A DNA stretch of 64,000 nt from Hyphomicrobiales bacterium (GTDB taxonomy: Bacteria > Pseudomonadota > Alphaproteobacteria > Rhizobiales > Rhizobiaceae), in the NCBI GenBank assembly GCA_900465675.1, contig UBJR01000005.1, positions 558,001 through 622,000 on the forward strand. The letters are read 5' to 3'. The notes under the pieces were generated by a model. The model worked only from the letters and a program-made list of their open reading frames with translations, was not told the DNA's origin and searched no databases. This document shows, piece by piece, positions 8,065 through 17,919 of the stretch; position 1 is the stretch's first letter; every line of letters starts with the position of its first letter. A program made the translations under genes and the position numbers.

Positions 8065-8340
8065 GGCGAATGGTCCCTTGCAAATGGTTGCTAAGCGGCG
8101 TCGATGTTCCGGGGAACGCGGGCGTCGGGCGAAATGCACAAACTCTTCAAATTAAAAACCGCCGCTTTACTTAGCGATTACTGGTGTTCGTGAAGAATTA
8201 GCGCTTGATACTGATATGCGCCGCTCAGGGTTCATTTACAAATTAAATGTTCATTACCGTTTCATTGCAAAATGGTAAGAATTACAGGGAATTAATATTC
8301 GGATCGAGAGCGGCCCGCATCGCTGCCGGGAGTGTATGTC
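8065..8340. other. Intergenic region upstream of degP
   Basis: Contains the degP 5' region. The notable element is GTTCC-GG-GGAAC (8106-8117), a short inverted repeat 41-52 bases upstream of the start. The part from about 8140 to 8310 is markedly AT-rich and contains TTACC...GGTAA arms (about 8254-8275), but no clear terminator for the upstream-lying minus-strand operon, whose last gene ends at 8341. No gene is seen. Confidence 0.4.
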
Positions 8341-10161
<1,821 letters not shown>

Positions 10162-10188
10162 GTCTTTTTCCTGCTTCATGGTTCGGTC

Positions 10189-10944
10189 TCAGGTCTTGAG
10201 CGGCGTGGCAAAGGAGGCCGAGGGGCGCCCTTCGGCGATGCGGGCTGCTTCGACGGCGGCAATTTTCGCGTCGATCTCGCGCCGGTCGATCATGCCGCTC
10301 GGATTCTGGCGCGTCGCCATCGTCTCGGCGACATAGAGGTAGCGCTCGCTGGCGACCGCATGGAGCCGCCGCAATTCTTCCAGTGGATCGGTATGATCGT
10401 CGGCGCGGATATTGAGCCAGGCGTAATCCTGGTCGCGGTAGATGACGAGGGCGGCCGATTGCTTGCCGCGCTTGTCGCCACCGGCGTCTTCACCGGCCTG
10501 CATGGCTTCCAGCAGCCGTTCGGCCAGCGGCTTGCCTGCGGTCTTCTGATAGGCCGCGAGCGTTGCCGCGATCACCTCGGGACCGGCAAGCATGTTGCCG
10601 GCGACGGAGACGTTGCCCGCCACCAGATGCCCGGCCCAGTCGATGCATTTTTCGCCGGTAAAAGCGGCATTGCGGCCGGTCGCGTCGATCATATGGAACT
10701 GCCGCTGATCACGGCCATCGTCGCGCGCAGCCAACTCGGCAATAATTGCCTCCGGCGCTTGCCCTGCGGCAAGCATGCCCAGGCCATCGACGCCGTTCAG
10801 CGGATTGACGAAAGCCTGCGTCGCCACCGCACCGATCCCGCCGCGGATATGCGGGACGATGCCGCCAACGGCGAAGAAGCGGCTGGCGACGGCGATGCCG
10901 AGATGGCCGGTGCTGGGGTCACGGGCGACGATGGAATAGGTCAC
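10189..10944 (-). CDS. DUF1028 protein (putative Ntn-hydrolase superfamily)
   Basis: A 251-residue protein starting 'MTYSIVARDPSTGHLGIAVASRFFAVGG', the conserved N-terminus of DUF1028 proteins, with 'ATQAFVNPLNGVDGLGMLAAG' and 'FHMIDATGRNAAFTGEKC' further on. The family is predicted to belong to the Ntn-hydrolase superfamily and its reaction is not established. No signal peptide is visible. It lies three bases after the gamma-glutamyltransferase-like gene and just before the importer ATPase, so a cytoplasmic step in breaking down the imported peptide-like compound is the natural inference. Confidence 0.8.
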   Translation of the reverse strand: MTYSIVARDPSTGHLGIAVASRFFAVGGIVPHIRGGIGAVATQAFVNPLNGVDGLGMLAAGQAPEAIIAELAARDDGRDQRQFHMIDATGRNAAFTGEKCIDWAGHLVAGNVSVAGNMLAGPEVIAATLAAYQKTAGKPLAERLLEAMQAGEDAGGDKRGKQSAALVIYRDQDYAWLNIRADDHTDPLEELRRLHAVASERYLYVAETMATRQNPSGMIDRREIDAKIAAVEAARIAEGRPSASFATPLKT

Positions 10945-10947
10945 GGT

Positions 10948-12732
10948 CTATCTCCCCACCGCATAGGCCTGCATCAGGCGCGGGGTCGCCGCAGCCCGCA
11001 GCAACCCGTCGGCATCGCGGCGTGCTGCGGTCAGGCGGCCGACGGTCCACGGATCGGCAACCGTCAGCTTGTGACCCTTCTTGCGCAGGGCCTCGAGAAC
11101 GCCCTCGCCGAAATTCGCTTCGGCCATCAGGCTGCCCGGCTCGCGGGTGCGGGGATAGAAGGAACCCGGAAAATGCGAGGTGTGGAACAGCGGCTGGTCG
11201 ATCGCCGCCTGCAGGTTCAGCTTGTGATGGACATAGCGCAGGAAGAAGGAAAGCTGCCACTGCTCCTGCTGGTCGCCGCCGGGCGTGCCGAAGGACAAGG
11301 TCGGGCGTCCTTCATGAAGCGCAATCGACGGCGTCAGCGTGGTACGCGGCCGCTTGCCGGGGGCGAGCGACGTCGGCAGGCCGGGCTTCAGCCAGAACAT
11401 CTGGGCGCGGGAATTGAGGCAGAAGCCAAGGCCCGGCACCGTCGGCGAAGACTGCAGCCAGCCGCCCGAAGGGGTGATCGACACCATGTTGCCCTCGCGG
11501 TCGATGACGTCGATATGGACGGTGTCGCCGCGCTTTTCGGAGAGATGCGCCATGGTAGGCTCGTAGACCGCGCCGGTCTTGGAGGTGACGCCGAGCATGT
11601 CCATCGTCAGCGCATACTGGTCTTCGAAGCCCGGCACGACACCCGGCTGCAGCTCCAGCGATGCCTCTGGCTTGATGAGCTTGCGGCGCTCGTCGCTATA
11701 GGCGTCCGACAGCAGATGCTCGATCGGGATCGTCGAGAAATTGGGATCGCCGTAGTAGATTTCGCGGTCGGCGAAGGCGAGCTTCATCGCTTCGGTGACG
11801 GTATGGACGAAATCGGCACCGGCAGGATCCATCGAGGCGATATCGATGCCCTTGAGCAGCGCCAGCGTCTGCAGGAAGACGGGTCCCTGTCCCCAGGGGC
11901 CGATCTTGGCAATCGTCCAGCCGTGGTAGTCGTAGGTCTGCGGCGCTTCGATCGTGGCCGACCAGTTCGCCATGTCATCGGCGGTGATGACGCCCTTGTG
12001 CTTGATGCCGCTCGCATCCATCACTTCGGTCGAACCGGCATAGCGCTCGATAGCCTCGGCGACGAAGCCGCGATAGAAGGCATCGCGCGCGGCTTCGACC
12101 TGTTCCTCGCGGCCACGCTTGGCTTCTGCCTCTGCGATGATCCGCTTCCAGGTCCCGGCGAGAACCGGGTTCTTGAAGTTGGAGAGCGGCTCGGGTGCCG
12201 CCCCACCGGGCAGCCAGGTCTTGTGAGAGGTCGGCCATTCCTTTTCGAAGAAGGAGGAGAGGCCTGCAATGGTCGCCGAAACGCGCGGCAGCATCGGATG
12301 GCCGTTTTCAGCGTAATAGATCGCCGGTTCCAGCACGTCGCGAACGCTCATCGTGCCGTAGTCGCGCAGCATCAGCATCCAGCCGTCGAAGCTGCCGGGA
12401 ATGACGGTCGAAAGCAGACCGTCGCCCGGGATCAGCTTCAGGCCTTCGGATGTGTAATGCTCGATAGTCGCGCCTGCAGGGGCCGGGCCCTGCGCACAGA
12501 TGACCTCGACCTTGTCCTTCTTCTTCGAATAGAGGACCGCAGGCATATCGCCGCCCGGGCCGCAGAGATGCGGCTCGACGACCTGCAGCACGAAGCCCGT
12601 GGCGACAGCCGCATCGAAGGCGTTACCGCCCTTTTCGAGAATGCTCATGCCGACTGCCGAGGCGATCCAGTGGGTGGAGGTGACGACGCCGAACGTGCCG
12701 AGGATTTCGGGACGGGTCGTGAATGCGGTCAT
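10948..12732 (-). CDS. ggt: Gamma-glutamyltransferase-family Ntn hydrolase, cytoplasmic form
   Basis: A 594-residue member of the GGT family, which cleaves gamma-glutamyl or related N-acyl amide bonds after autoproteolysis. The predicted nucleophile is Thr404 in 'RGDTVHIDVIDREGNMVSIT', with the downstream GTPGGDQQ loop (482-489) replacing the classic GSPGGS. Unlike E. coli Ggt it has no signal peptide: the N-terminus 'MTAFTTRPEILGTFGVVTSTH' goes straight into the catalytic fold. It is co-transcribed with a peptide importer, which supports hydrolysis after uptake. GGT paralogues also act as cephalosporin acylases or on other amides, so the exact substrate is open. Confidence 0.85.
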   Translation of the reverse strand: MTAFTTRPEILGTFGVVTSTHWIASAVGMSILEKGGNAFDAAVATGFVLQVVEPHLCGPGGDMPAVLYSKKKDKVEVICAQGPAPAGATIEHYTSEGLKLIPGDGLLSTVIPGSFDGWMLMLRDYGTMSVRDVLEPAIYYAENGHPMLPRVSATIAGLSSFFEKEWPTSHKTWLPGGAAPEPLSNFKNPVLAGTWKRIIAEAEAKRGREEQVEAARDAFYRGFVAEAIERYAGSTEVMDASGIKHKGVITADDMANWSATIEAPQTYDYHGWTIAKIGPWGQGPVFLQTLALLKGIDIASMDPAGADFVHTVTEAMKLAFADREIYYGDPNFSTIPIEHLLSDAYSDERRKLIKPEASLELQPGVVPGFEDQYALTMDMLGVTSKTGAVYEPTMAHLSEKRGDTVHIDVIDREGNMVSITPSGGWLQSSPTVPGLGFCLNSRAQMFWLKPGLPTSLAPGKRPRTTLTPSIALHEGRPTLSFGTPGGDQQEQWQLSFFLRYVHHKLNLQAAIDQPLFHTSHFPGSFYPRTREPGSLMAEANFGEGVLEALRKKGHKLTVADPWTVGRLTAARRDADGLLRAAATPRLMQAYAVGR

Positions 12733-12753
12733 TTCGAATGTCCTTTCAGGAAA

Positions 12754-13626
12754 TCATGCTTCGCGCGGATCGAGCGCATCGCGCAGGCCGTCGCCGAGGA
12801 GATTGAAGCCGATGACGACGAGGAAGATCGCCGCCCCCGGCCACATCGCCATCCATGGGGCTTGGGAGAGGAAGTTCTTGGCAACGTTCAGCATCGAGCC
12901 CCAGCTGGCGGCGGGCGGCTGCTGGCCGAGGCCGAGGAAGGAGAGGCTGGCCTCGGCGATGATCGCAGTTGCAATCGTCAGCGTCGCCTGCACGAGAATG
13001 GGCGCCGCGACATTCGGCAGGATGTAGCGGGTGATGATCCTGAACTGCCTGAGGCCGATGGAGCGGGCGCCCTCGACATATTCCTCTGTCTTGACGGCCA
13101 GAACCTGGCCGCGGGTGAGGCGGATGAAGATCGGCATCGCCGAAAGGCCGATGGCGATCATCGCGTTGGTGAGGCTCGGGCCCAGGAAGGCGGCAAGCGC
13201 AATCGCGGTGATCAGGAACGGCATGGCAAGGAAGGCTTCGGTGATGCGCGAGATGATCTGATCGACCCAGCCGCCGAAATACCCTGCCATCAGGCCGAAG
13301 GGCACGCCGACGATGACAGCGATCGCCACCGAGAAGACGCCGGCCATCAGCGAGGCCTGTGCCCCCCAGATCATCCGCGAAAGAATGTCGCGGCCGAGAT
13401 CGTCGGTGCCGAGCCAGTGGGCAGCCGATGGCGCCTTGCGGATCGCCGACCAGCTGGTGCCGTTCGGATCGGGAATGGGCAGCAGAGGTGCCGCAATCGC
13501 CAGGATCGCGAAGAAGGCGATGATGCAGAGACCGGCAAGCGCGCCCTTGTTGGCCTTCAGCTTGCGCCAGGCGCGGCTCGGCACACGCTGTTCGGTGGTG
13601 ACAGCGACCTGATCGATGGCGGTCAT
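12754..13626 (-). CDS. Peptide-type ABC transporter permease (DppC-like)
   Basis: A 290-residue inner-membrane permease with an N-terminal membrane anchor, the periplasmic 'HWLGTDDLGRDILSRMIWG' motif of DppC/OppC proteins and a coupling loop 'EGARSIGLRQFRIITRYILPN'. It pairs with the DppB-like subunit whose gene it overlaps by four bases (ATGA). Confidence 0.92.
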   Translation of the reverse strand: MTAIDQVAVTTEQRVPSRAWRKLKANKGALAGLCIIAFFAILAIAAPLLPIPDPNGTSWSAIRKAPSAAHWLGTDDLGRDILSRMIWGAQASLMAGVFSVAIAVIVGVPFGLMAGYFGGWVDQIISRITEAFLAMPFLITAIALAAFLGPSLTNAMIAIGLSAMPIFIRLTRGQVLAVKTEEYVEGARSIGLRQFRIITRYILPNVAAPILVQATLTIATAIIAEASLSFLGLGQQPPAASWGSMLNVAKNFLSQAPWMAMWPGAAIFLVVIGFNLLGDGLRDALDPREA

Positions 13627-14570
13627 AGCGAGGCCCTCATGCGCGGATTGAGAAGGACATAGAGGATATCGGCGATGAGATTCATCAGGATGAAGCCGAT
13701 CGCGGTGCAGAGCACGACGCCTTGGACGACCGCATAGTCGCGGTTGAAGACGGCATCGACGATCAGTTTGCCGAAGCCCGGAATGGTGAAGATCTGTTCG
13801 GTCAGAACCGCACCCGCCAAGAGTTCGCCGAAGAGCAGGGCGCTGAGCGTCACGATCGGCAGCACTGCATTGCGGAAGCTGTGTTCGAGCACGACCGAGC
13901 GCTCGGAGAGGCCCTTGGCGCGGGCGGTACGGATATAGTCGGCGCTGAGCACGCTCAGCATCGCCGAGCGCGTGTGCCGCATCAGCGTCGCGGCCAGCGC
14001 GTTGCCGAGCACGAAGGAGGGCATCAGCATTGTCTGGATCGAGCGGATCGGGTCGTTGAAGAAGGGTTCGTATCCGGAGGCGGGCAGCCAGCCGAGTTTC
14101 ACCGAGACTAGCAGGATCAGCATGATGCCGAGCCAGAAGTTCGGGATCGAAAGGCCGGAAAGCGCGATCAAGTTGGCGATGTAGTCGAAAGCGGTGTTCT
14201 TCTTCACCGCCGCCAGGATGCCCATGGGAACGCCGATCACGAAGGCGAAGATCATCGACATGATGGCGAGCTGAATGGTGACCGGGAGTTTCTCCGCCAC
14301 CAGTTCCAGAACCGGCTGATTGGTTCGGAGCGAAATGCCGAGATCGCCCTGCAGCACCGAGCCCAGCCAGGAGACATACTGGTAGGGCACCGGATCGTTC
14401 AGCCGGTATTTCTCGCGCAGATATTCGATGACCTGCGGATCCCGCTCTTCGCCGGCCATGGCAAGGATGGGGTCACCCGGCAGCAGCTTCTGCAGCGAGA
14501 AGACGAAGACCGATATGATCAGCAGCGTCGGAATGGCGACGAGAAGCCGCTTGGCGATGTAGGTATACAT
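13623..14570 (-). CDS. Peptide-type ABC transporter permease (DppB-like)
   Basis: A 315-residue permease beginning 'MYTYIAKRLLVAIPTLLIISVFVF', typical of DppB/OppB, with 'LPGDPILAMAGEERDPQ' and the ATPase-contacting 'YIRTARAKGLSERSVVLEHSFRNAVLP'. About six membrane segments are expected. It follows the binding-protein gene after a 60-base gap holding a GC-rich hairpin. Confidence 0.92.
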   Translation of the reverse strand: MYTYIAKRLLVAIPTLLIISVFVFSLQKLLPGDPILAMAGEERDPQVIEYLREKYRLNDPVPYQYVSWLGSVLQGDLGISLRTNQPVLELVAEKLPVTIQLAIMSMIFAFVIGVPMGILAAVKKNTAFDYIANLIALSGLSIPNFWLGIMLILLVSVKLGWLPASGYEPFFNDPIRSIQTMLMPSFVLGNALAATLMRHTRSAMLSVLSADYIRTARAKGLSERSVVLEHSFRNAVLPIVTLSALLFGELLAGAVLTEQIFTIPGFGKLIVDAVFNRDYAVVQGVVLCTAIGFILMNLIADILYVLLNPRMRASL

Positions 14571-14595
14571 GAACGATCCTGAGCGAGCGGGGAGA

Positions 14596-14618
14596 GGCGG
14601 CGGGCACTACCCACCGCC
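14596..14618 (-). repeat. GC-rich intercistronic hairpin after the binding-protein gene
   Basis: Arms GGCGGCGGG and CCCACCGCC (9 bp, one G-U in the RNA) with loop CACTA. There is no U tract, so it is more likely a 3'-end stabiliser that boosts the binding-protein message than a full terminator. Confidence 0.55.
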
Positions 14619-14630
14619 GCGATGGCTGGT

Positions 14631-16139
14631 TCAGCCTTCCTTCTTGACACCCGTCAGACGGATCATGCCGTCAGGCGAGGCGACGAAGCCGGTGACGTTC
14701 TTGTGCATCGCCCAGATCCACGAGTTATGGCCGAGATAGATGATCGGCATGTCGTCGTTGAGGATCACGGCCGCGGCGTCATACTTCTGCTTGCGGACCG
14801 CATCGTCGGTGGACGCACGGGCCTCGTTCAGCAGCTTGTCGACTTCGGCGTTGCAGTACTTGGTATCGTTGATGCCGCCCTTGCAGGTGATGAACTGGTG
14901 GATATTGCCATCGGGATCGATACGGCCCGACCAGTCCGAGCGGCTGAGCTGATAGTTGCCCGCCGTCTGCTCAGACAGCAGCGTTGCGAATTCCGTCGAG
15001 CGGATGGTGACGTCGAAGCCGGCCTCGGCAACCATGGACTGGACGACCTGCATCATCTGCGAGGCGACCGGGTTGTTCTGCACCTGCAGCTCGATCGGCA
15101 CGCGGTCGAAACCGGCTTCCTTGATCAGCGCCTTGGCCTTGTCGAGATCGCGGGCGGGAACCGGGATATCCTTGTCGAACCATGGGCTGTTCGGCGGGAA
15201 CGACTGGTTGCCGGCAACCGATGTGCCTTCATAGACGATCTGGTTCAGCGCATCGCGGTCGAGCGCCAGCGAGAAGGCCTGGCGCAGGCGCTTGTCCTTG
15301 CCGAACGGGTTGTCGGCGCGGGCGCCGTTCCCGACATTAGCATAGAGCGCCATGTAGCCGGTGCCGATCGCGTCGGCATAGGTGAGGCTCGTATCTTCCT
15401 TCACCGAAGCGGCATCGGTCGGCGCCAGGCGCTCGATCATGTCGAGATCGCCGGAGCGCAGGTTGGCGAGGCGCACCGTGGTATCCGGGATCGGCAGGTA
15501 GGTGACCTTGTCGACGAAGATATTGTCCTTGTTCCAGTAATCCTTGAACTTCTCAAGCACGATGCGGTCCTGCTGGACACGCTCGACGAACTTGAAGGGA
15601 CCGGCGCAGACCGGGTGATTGCCGAAATTGGCACCGAGTTCTTTGGCAGCCTTCGGCGAGACGATCATGCCGGCGCGGTCGGAAAGCTGGGCGAGAAGCG
15701 TCACGTCAGGGCTCTTCAGCGTGAATTTCACTTCGTATTCGCCCGAGGCCTCGACCTTCTCGACCGAGGTCAGTTCGCTCTTGCGGCGTGATTCCGGCAG
15801 CGTCATGTTGCGTTCGATGGTGGCGACCACGGCCGCCGCATTCATCGGTGTTTCGTCGTGGAACTTGACGCCTTCGCGCAGCTTCATGGTCAGCGTCTTG
15901 CCGTCGTCGGACCATTTCCATTCGGTCGCGAGCTGCGGCACGATTTTCAGGTCGGGGGTCACGTCGACGAGCTTGTCGCACATCGCGGTATAGACGATGC
16001 GGCCGACGAAGGTGCGCGACTGCGCGGGATCGAGCACGTCGGCATCGTCCTGCAGGCCGATCTTAAGCTCGGCGGCAAAGGATGGGAGGGCAACAATTGC
16101 CCCGGCTAGAAGGGTCGTCACGAAACTGGCGGTCCTCAT
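14631..16139 (-). CDS. Peptide-type ABC transporter substrate-binding protein (family 5)
   Basis: A 502-residue periplasmic binding protein with a Sec signal (about 1-22, 'GAIVALPSFAAE'). It contains the family-5 signatures 'YTAMCDKLVDVTPDLKIVPQLATEW' and 'LTMKLREGVKFHDETPMNAAAVVATIERN'. It delivers oligopeptides, glutathione-like compounds or other amides to the permeases encoded next. AGGAGAG precedes the start. It lies 46 bases after the GntR gene and appears to share its promoter. Confidence 0.9.
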   Translation of the reverse strand: MRTASFVTTLLAGAIVALPSFAAELKIGLQDDADVLDPAQSRTFVGRIVYTAMCDKLVDVTPDLKIVPQLATEWKWSDDGKTLTMKLREGVKFHDETPMNAAAVVATIERNMTLPESRRKSELTSVEKVEASGEYEVKFTLKSPDVTLLAQLSDRAGMIVSPKAAKELGANFGNHPVCAGPFKFVERVQQDRIVLEKFKDYWNKDNIFVDKVTYLPIPDTTVRLANLRSGDLDMIERLAPTDAASVKEDTSLTYADAIGTGYMALYANVGNGARADNPFGKDKRLRQAFSLALDRDALNQIVYEGTSVAGNQSFPPNSPWFDKDIPVPARDLDKAKALIKEAGFDRVPIELQVQNNPVASQMMQVVQSMVAEAGFDVTIRSTEFATLLSEQTAGNYQLSRSDWSGRIDPDGNIHQFITCKGGINDTKYCNAEVDKLLNEARASTDDAVRKQKYDAAAVILNDDMPIIYLGHNSWIWAMHKNVTGFVASPDGMIRLTGVKKEG

Positions 16140-16185
16140 TTCACTCTCCTCTGGTTCTTTTTGTTTGCTTCATTGCCGTGGCTCT

Positions 16186-16911
16186 TCAGGTGAGCTCTTC
16201 TTTGGTCTCCGGTATCTGGTGGTCGAGCGAGGTCATGCGAACCAGGCTCTCCTGCAGCGTCAGCAGGTGCTGGCGCATCGCTTCGCCGGCTCTCGCGGGA
16301 TCGCGGGCGGCGATGGCATCGACGATTGCGGTATGCTGTCCGTAGGTCACGGTGCGCGTCTTGCTGGCGGCGCGGGCGCGCTCGCGGATCGTCTGCCAGG
16401 CTTCGTCCTGACGCACGCGGTTGATGACGTCGAAGATCGTCAGGAAGAACTGGTTGCCGGCCGACTGCGCGATATGGCGGTGGAGCGCGCCGTCCCACAG
16501 CTCGCGGCCGTCGGCATCGGTGCTTTCATAGATCTTCTTGACCAGCTCATACATGCGCTCGACGTCGTGCTTCTTGGCGCGGATGGCGGCAAGCTGAGCG
16601 AGCTGCGGCTCGATGCGCAGGCGTACTTCCATGATTTCCATCAGGTCGGTGCCGGCAACGATCGAATCCACATGCTCGCTCCAGCCGTCGGGGCGCCTTC
16701 CGGCAAAAGTGCCGGATCCCTGGCGGCGCCAGATCAATCCCTCGGCTTCCAGAACTTCAAGCGCGCGGCGGATGGCACGGCGGCTGACGTCGAACATCTC
16801 CGAAAGTGCCCGCTCGGTCGGCAGCTTGCCATCGGCATCGAGGCTGTCCGAGCGCAGCAGCGCTCGCAGCTTGTCGAGAGCGTAATTGGAGTTCCCAGTG
16901 GTCTCATCCAT
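16186..16911 (-). CDS. GntR-family regulator, FadR/FCD subfamily
   Basis: A 241-residue regulator with an N-terminal winged helix (about residues 8-78: 'GKLPTERALSEMFDVSRRAIRRALEVLEAEGLIWRRQGSGTF' pattern) and a C-terminal FCD ligand domain ('EVRLRIEPQLAQLAA', 'LHRHIAQSAGN'). It is the first gene of the peptide-importer/GGT operon. Strong ACCAAT/ATTGGT symmetry elements lie in its own promoter, so autoregulation of the whole operon is likely. The inducer is presumably the imported compound or its product. Confidence 0.88.
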   Translation of the reverse strand: MDETTGNSNYALDKLRALLRSDSLDADGKLPTERALSEMFDVSRRAIRRALEVLEAEGLIWRRQGSGTFAGRRPDGWSEHVDSIVAGTDLMEIMEVRLRIEPQLAQLAAIRAKKHDVERMYELVKKIYESTDADGRELWDGALHRHIAQSAGNQFFLTIFDVINRVRQDEAWQTIRERARAASKTRTVTYGQHTAIVDAIAARDPARAGEAMRQHLLTLQESLVRMTSLDHQIPETKEELT

Positions 16912-16923
16912 AGTGAATGGTCC

Positions 16924-16944
16924 GAACCAATTTCTTATTGGTTC
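16924..16944. promoter_or_regulatory. GntR operator candidate, GAACCAAT-N5-ATTGGTTC
   Basis: Perfect 8-bp inverted repeat with a 5-base spacer, 13 bases upstream of the GntR start and next to the predicted -10. Bound GntR would block transcription start. Confidence 0.65.
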
Positions 16945-16952
16945 AATCCAAA

Positions 16953-16963
16953 ACCATATTGGT
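16953..16963. promoter_or_regulatory. Second GntR operator candidate, ACCATATTGGT
   Basis: A shorter ACCA-N3-TGGT dyad repeating the half-site of the neighbouring repeat. It lies in the spacer of the predicted promoter, whose minus-strand -35 TTGACG is at 16970-16975. Confidence 0.5.
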
Positions 16964-17034
16964 CCGCCGCGTCAAGCGGTTTTTTGTGCAATTTTTGCAG
17001 CGCACAAAAATTAGGCTGCGATCTTCGCCATGCA

Positions 17035-17063
17035 CAAAAAATCCGGCGCCGATGACGCCGGAT
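17035..17063 (-). terminator. Intrinsic terminator of the ferric-type ABC operon
   Basis: ATCCGGCG and CGCCGGAT form an 8-bp stem with a 7-base loop, followed in the minus-strand transcript by UUUUUU. It lies 26 bases after the phosphatase stop. Confidence 0.85.
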
Positions 17064-17089
17064 TGGGCAGGTCGAAAATGCGAAATCCC

Positions 17090-17890
17090 TTAAATACCGG
17101 CGATCTTGCGCAGGTCGTCGGTGGCGCCGGGCGCGGTTGCCAGAACCGGCGATCCCTTGGTCAGCCGCTCGCCTTCGGTCGGGAAGGGGTGGTACCAGCC
17201 GCCGGCTTCCTTGACGAGGCAGTAGCCGGCCATGCAGTCCCAGGCATGCATATAGGGTTCGTAATAGCCGACGAGACGGTCGGCCGCGACATAGGCGAGC
17301 ATCAGCGCGCCGGAGCCGTTGCGGATGAAATTGCCGCCGGCTTCGAGAAGGTTTTCCACCATCTTGCCGACGAAGGCCGGCGTGACATGGTTATTGGCGC
17401 CGATGCCGGTCACGGCGTTGCGGATCGTGCGCGACGGGTCGAGCGACAGCTTCTTGCCGTTCAGCGTGGCGCCCATGCCGAGAGCCGCCGCATAGAGCTC
17501 GTCGTGACAGGGTGCCGAGATGACGCCGACGACAGGCACGCCCTCATGCAGCAGGCCGATCGACACGCACCAGTTCGGCATGCCGTTGACAAAGGGGCTG
17601 GTGCCGTCGATCGGATCGACCACCCAGGTGAAGCCCGAAGTGCCGGTCTCCAGGCCGTATTCCTCGCCGAGAACGCCATCGGTGGGGTAGGCTTCGTTGA
17701 AGCGCTTGCGGATCAGGTTTTCCACTTCGCGGTCCGCGATCGAGACCACGTCCTGCGGATCGCGCTTGGTTTCGATAACCAGCGTTTCGCGGCGCTTGAA
17801 ATAATCGAGCGCGACCGCTCCGGCCTCGCGGGCCACGGCTTCGGCCAGCGCAAGGCGCGCTTCGAGCCCGGGTACGACATGCGACGTCAT
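17090..17890 (-). CDS. Inositol monophosphatase family phosphatase
   Basis: A 266-residue metal-dependent phosphatase of the IMPase/SuhB/HisN superfamily. Metal-binding motifs are GEEYG (75-79), DPIDGTSPF (92-100; Asp92, Asp95) and 'HAWDCMAGYCLVKEAGG' (Asp218). Family members remove phosphate from inositol phosphates, histidinol phosphate, sugar phosphates or PAP. It is the last gene of the operon with a ferric-type ABC importer, so it may dephosphorylate the imported ligand. It is cytoplasmic, with no signal peptide. The exact substrate cannot be read from the sequence. Confidence 0.88.
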   Translation of the reverse strand: MTSHVVPGLEARLALAEAVAREAGAVALDYFKRRETLVIETKRDPQDVVSIADREVENLIRKRFNEAYPTDGVLGEEYGLETGTSGFTWVVDPIDGTSPFVNGMPNWCVSIGLLHEGVPVVGVISAPCHDELYAAALGMGATLNGKKLSLDPSRTIRNAVTGIGANNHVTPAFVGKMVENLLEAGGNFIRNGSGALMLAYVAADRLVGYYEPYMHAWDCMAGYCLVKEAGGWYHPFPTEGERLTKGSPVLATAPGATDDLRKIAGI

Positions 17891-17919
17891 GAAAATCTTC
17901 CCTTGATAAAATGCGGCGT

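Noticed and set aside
8065..8140. An ECF-type (GGAAC...CGTT) promoter upstream of degP
   Set aside because: GGAAC is present on the minus strand but no matching -10 lies at the right spacing.
10360..13662. A very long plus-strand open frame (1100 codons) opposite the DUF1028, GGT and permease genes
   Set aside because: It is the antisense shadow of three well-supported genes in GC-rich DNA; its translation is Arg/Gly/His-rich and matches no family.
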